From Thermus kawarayensis JCM 12314 (GTDB lineage: Bacteria > Deinococcota > Deinococci > Deinococcales > Thermaceae), in NCBI GenBank assembly GCA_001311545.1, contig BBBL01000089.1, positions 1 to 6,519 of the forward strand: DNA of 6,519 nucleotides, in the 5' to 3' direction. Each line of letters starts with the position of its first letter. Position 1 is the stretch's first letter. Below are positions 1 through 6,519 of this stretch, in pieces. The position numbers and the translations under genes were made by a program. The notes beneath the pieces are model-generated. The model was not told where the DNA came from. It worked only from the letters and a program-made list of their open reading frames with translations, and did no database searches.

Positions 1-4618
<4,618 letters not shown>

Positions 4619-4631
4619 AAATCCTCCCTAT

Positions 4632-4693
4632 ACCCCAGATCTTGGGGCTAGATGGCAAGAGGCTACAACTCCTTGGGTTTTCATGGCAAGTGG
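4632..4693. promoter_or_regulatory. Two tandem 31-bp units upstream of nrdJ, candidate NrdR operator
   Basis: Units 4632-4662 and 4663-4693 match at 19 of 31 positions, including CTTGGG and ATGGCAAG in both. Each begins with a dyad of the form C-(A/C)-A-N4-TTG: ACCCCAGATCTTGGGG (4632-4647) and CTACAACTCCTTGGGT (4663-4678). These resemble the 16-bp NrdR box (consensus as I recall it ACACWATATATWGTGT) at about 10 and 9 of 16 positions. The 31-bp spacing, three helical turns, matches paired NrdR boxes in other bacteria. One box overlaps the proposed nrdJ -10 element and the other lies just after the likely start of transcription, a position suited to repression. An alternative is a different regulator reading the CTTG-N11-CAAG dyads. 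Confidence 0.45.
4660..4689 (-). promoter_or_regulatory. Candidate sigma-70 type promoter for nrdJ
   Basis: Read on the minus strand, TTGCCA (4689-4684) matches five of six -35 positions. TAGCCT (4665-4660) follows after 18 bases and keeps the T, A and final T of a -10 element. Transcription would begin near 4653, giving a leader of about 35 bases that carries the GGGAGG ribosome site. The -10 match is weak, so this is a proposal. Confidence 0.35.
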
Positions 4694-4719
4694 GGGGGGC
4701 CACACTCTGGCCTGAACGG

Positions 4720-4748
4720 TTGACGGGGCCTCTCAAGCTTACCAGAAT
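4720..4748 (+). promoter_or_regulatory. Candidate promoter for mtaB, implying a leaderless transcript
   Basis: TTGACG (4720-4725), 17 bases, then CAGAAT (4743-4748), which matches four of six -10 positions. Transcription would begin about 7 bases on, at or next to the ATG at 4756, leaving almost no 5' leader. GGGAAGG directly abuts the ATG, too close to work as a normal ribosome site, which fits leaderless initiation. Leaderless messages are common in this phylum. Confidence 0.5.
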
Positions 4749-4755
4749 GGGAAGG

Positions 4756-6065
4756 ATGCGCGCGGCCTTCCGCACCCTGGGGTGCAAGGTGAACCAGGTG
4801 GAGACCGAGGCCCTTTTGGGCTTCCTAAAGGCCCTCGAGCCCGAGGTGGTGCCCGTGGAGGCCGGGGGGGCGGACCTGGTGGTCATCAACTCCTGCGCCG
4901 TCACCACCACCGCCGAGGCGGACACCCGCAAGGAGGTGCGCCGGGCCAGGCGGTATAACCCCCACGCCTTCATCGTGGTCACGGGGTGCTACGCCGAGCT
5001 CGCCCCGGAGGCCCTTAAGGAGCTTGGGGCGGACGCCGTGGTGCCCAACGCCCGCAAGGCTGAGCTTCCCAAGGTGATCCTGGAGCGCTTCGGCCTGCCT
5101 TCCGACCCCATCACCACCCCCCCAACGAGTTCTGGGGAGCGGGGGAAAGGGGGCTTTTGAATAGCCGGGTGCGGGCCTTTCTGAAGGTGCAAGACGGTTG
5201 CCAGGCGGGGTGCGCCTACTGCATCATCCCCAGGCTAAGGGGCAAGGAGCGCCACCGGGACCACCGGGAGGCCCTGGCGGAGGCCGAGGCTCTCCTCCGC
5301 ATGGGAATCCAGGAGATCGTCCTCACCGGGGTGCGCCTGGGAAGCTACCAGGGCCACCCCAAGGGCCTTGCGGGGCTCGTGGAGGACCTCTACCACCTGG
5401 GGGCCAAGGTGCGGCTTTCCTCCATAGAGCCCGAGGACACCGGGGAGGACCTCCTTAAGGTGATGGCCCGCTACGCTCCCGGGGTCCGGCCCCACCTGCA
5501 CCTCTCCCTGCAGACGGGCTCGGACCGGCTTCTTAGGCTCATGGGCCGCCGCTACGACAAGGCCTATTACCGGGGCCTGGTGCAGAGGGCCTACGAGCTC
5601 ATCCCCGGCTTCGCCCTCACCACGGACGTCATCGCCGGCCTCCCCACGGAGACCGAGGAGGAGCACCAGGAGACCTTGGCCTTCCTGGAGGAGCTCAGGC
5701 CCACCCGGGTCCACGCCTTCACCTACACCCCGAGGCCCAAGACCCGGGCGGCCTCCCTGCCCCAGGTGCCCCCGGAGGTGAGGAAGCGCCGCACCAAGGA
5801 GCTCATCGCCCTGGCCCAGCGGCTGGCGGAGGAGCGTCTTAAGCCCAAGCTGGGAAGCCGGGCGGAGGTCCTGGTGGAGCGGGTGCAGGGGGGCGAGGCC
5901 CTGGGCCACACCCCGGACTACTACGAGGCCCGGCTTTCCGGGGAGGCCCGCCCCGGGGAGACGGTCTGGGCCCGGGTTTTGGGGGTGGATGGGTACGTCC
6001 TTCTGGGCCGGGTGGAAGGGGTGAAGGAGGAGGTAAAGGGGCCCCTGGAGCTTCCCGTGCGGTAG
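4756..6065 (+). CDS. mtaB: tRNA (N6-threonylcarbamoyladenosine-37) methylthiotransferase MtaB; one frame break
   Basis: A radical-SAM enzyme that adds a methylthio group to t6A37 of tRNAs reading ANN codons. Repaired, it has 436 residues, normal for the family. The N-terminal domain carries the auxiliary cluster cysteines Cys10 (TLGCKVNQVE), Cys47 (VINSCAVTTTAE) and Cys78 (VTGCYAE). The radical-SAM core begins with Cys149-x3-Cys153-x2-Cys156 (CQAGCAYCIIPRLRG). The C-terminal part (about 370-425) fits a TRAM RNA-binding domain. LGCKVNQVE and the CIIPRLRG context favour MtaB over MiaB or RimO. The frame breaks in the C7 run at 5117-5123; one more C gives TTPPNEFWGAGERGLLNSRV and joins both halves. 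ATG 4756 begins at the conserved N-terminus; ATG 4747 in the same frame is possible but would precede the inferred transcript start. The HIT gene follows closely, suggesting one transcript. Confidence 0.92.
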
Positions 6066-6075
6066 GATGCCTTCC

Positions 6076-6399
6076 ATGGGGTGCGTGTTCTGCCGCATCA
6101 TCGCCGGGGAGCTTCCCGCCAGGAAGGTCTACGAGGACGAGGGCTTCGTGGCCTTCCACGACATAAGGCCCAAGGCCCCCGTGCACGTCCTGGTGGTGCC
6201 CAAGGAGCACGTGGAGAGGCTTTCCGACTACCCCGACAGCGAAGAGGGGGAGCGGAAACTGGGGGCCCTCTTCCGCACCGCCAACCGGGTGGCGCGGGGG
6301 CTGGGCCTCGAGGGCTACCGGGTGCAGGTGAACGTGGGGGCGAAGGGGGGCCAGGAGGTCTTCCACGTGCACGTGCACGTCATGGGGGGCTGGGCCTGA
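6076..6399 (+). CDS. HIT (histidine triad) family nucleotide-binding protein
   Basis: Small cytoplasmic HIT proteins hydrolyse or transfer nucleotidyl groups, often from AMP conjugates; the true substrate here cannot be read from sequence. The 107 residues contain the triad His97-x-His99-x-His101 (FHVHVHVMGG), the N-terminal GCVFCRIIAGELPARKVYED typical of the HINT branch, Cys3-x2-Cys6 as possible zinc ligands with His45 (VPKEH), and FHDIRPKAPVHVLVVPK. The length is usual for the family. I chose ATG 6076 because GGTAGG (6061-6066) stands 9 bases before it and the family usually begins MGCVFC. ATG 6067, one base after the mtaB stop, would add three residues. The close spacing suggests co-transcription with mtaB. 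The last 20 bases overlap a convergent gene. Confidence 0.9.
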   Translation: MGCVFCRIIAGELPARKVYEDEGFVAFHDIRPKAPVHVLVVPKEHVERLSDYPDSEEGERKLGALFRTANRVARGLGLEGYRVQVNVGAKGGQEVFHVHVHVMGGWA

Positions 6400-6519
6400 G
6401 GAAGCGGTCCAGAGCCCTCCCCTCGGGGTCCAGGGCGTAGCCCAGAAGGCCTTCCGGGCGGACTTCCAGGAAGAGGCGTGGTGGGCCACGGCCAGAGTCC
6501 GGCTCCAGGGAGGGGGGGC
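6380..6519 (-). CDS. 3' end of an unrecognised protein (runs in from the right edge)
   Basis: The minus frame ends at TGA (6382-6380) and reads back without a stop to the edge. Its last part, RLFLEVRPEGLLGYALDPEG then RALDRFLRPSPP, is protein-like with mostly G/C-ending codons. Upstream of about 6477 this frame becomes poor (PDSGRGPPR), while the neighbouring frame reads more naturally (WSRTLAVAHHA). One extra base at the GG at 6475-6476 would join them as VAHHALFLEVRPEG. The gene is convergent with and overlaps the HIT gene by 20 bases. I cannot assign a family; no domain can be judged from about 46 residues. It might be a chance open frame. Confidence 0.45.
   Translation of the reverse strand, partial: PPSLEPDSGRGPPRLFLEVRPEGLLGYALDPEGRALDRFLRPSPP

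Noticed and set aside
4627..4658. Second nrdJ promoter TTGCCA (4658-4653) with TATAGG (4632-4627)
   Set aside because: Spacing is 20 bases, and the -10 element would overlap the ribosome site, leaving no room for the leader.
4642..4755. Extending mtaB upstream to an ATG at 4642
   Set aside because: The extra residues are not family-like, cover the promoter and the 31-bp repeats, and the family N-terminus begins at 4756.
4619..4755. Cobalamin riboswitch before the B12-dependent reductase
   Set aside because: The region is only 137 bp, the inferred leader is about 35 bases, and no B12-box-like sequence is seen.
5235..6101. Minus-strand open frame of 288 codons
   Set aside because: Antisense shadow of mtaB, whose radical-SAM motifs are certain on the plus strand.

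Overview
The window reads as chromosomal DNA of a Thermus species or close relative in Deinococcota. Base composition is about 70% G+C with strongly G/C-biased third codon positions, and the proteins have the Ala/Arg/Glu/Leu/Pro-rich make-up of extreme thermophiles. The assignment rests on recognising the protein families and their style; no search was run.

Layout: two divergent blocks leave one regulatory region at about 4619-4755. Leftwards (minus strand) runs nrdJ, the adenosylcobalamin-dependent (class II) ribonucleotide reductase (4618 to 518), followed after 112 bp by the 5' part of trpF (405 to the left edge). Rightwards (plus strand) runs mtaB, the tRNA t6A37 methylthiotransferase (4756-6065), closely followed by a HIT-family protein (6076-6399). 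The 3' end of a further minus-strand gene overlaps the HIT gene from the right edge. There are no tRNA or rRNA genes, CRISPR arrays or transposases.

The most notable element is a 400-residue intein with a two-motif LAGLIDADG homing endonuclease inside nrdJ, between Lys716 and Thr1117 of the repaired precursor. About 0.8 kb upstream in the gene, the active-site motif Asn-Pro-Cys-Gly-Glu sits in a short A+T-rich patch with codons unlike the rest of the gene, which may be a conversion footprint at an unoccupied intein site. Upstream of nrdJ are two 31-bp tandem units that carry dyads resembling NrdR boxes at NrdR-like spacing.

Read literally, nrdJ is broken by eight frame interruptions and mtaB by one. 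Every break can be closed by adding one base (two bases in one case) at a run of G or C. The repaired proteins keep every catalytic residue and have normal lengths. I therefore treat the breaks as probable sequencing or assembly contractions, not gene decay, and give the genes their full spans. Residue numbers for nrdJ, the intein and mtaB refer to the repaired proteins.

The neighbours serve unrelated housekeeping roles (dNTP supply, tryptophan synthesis, tRNA modification, nucleotide hydrolysis). I see no new multi-gene system here; the points of interest are the intein, the patch and the regulatory repeats.
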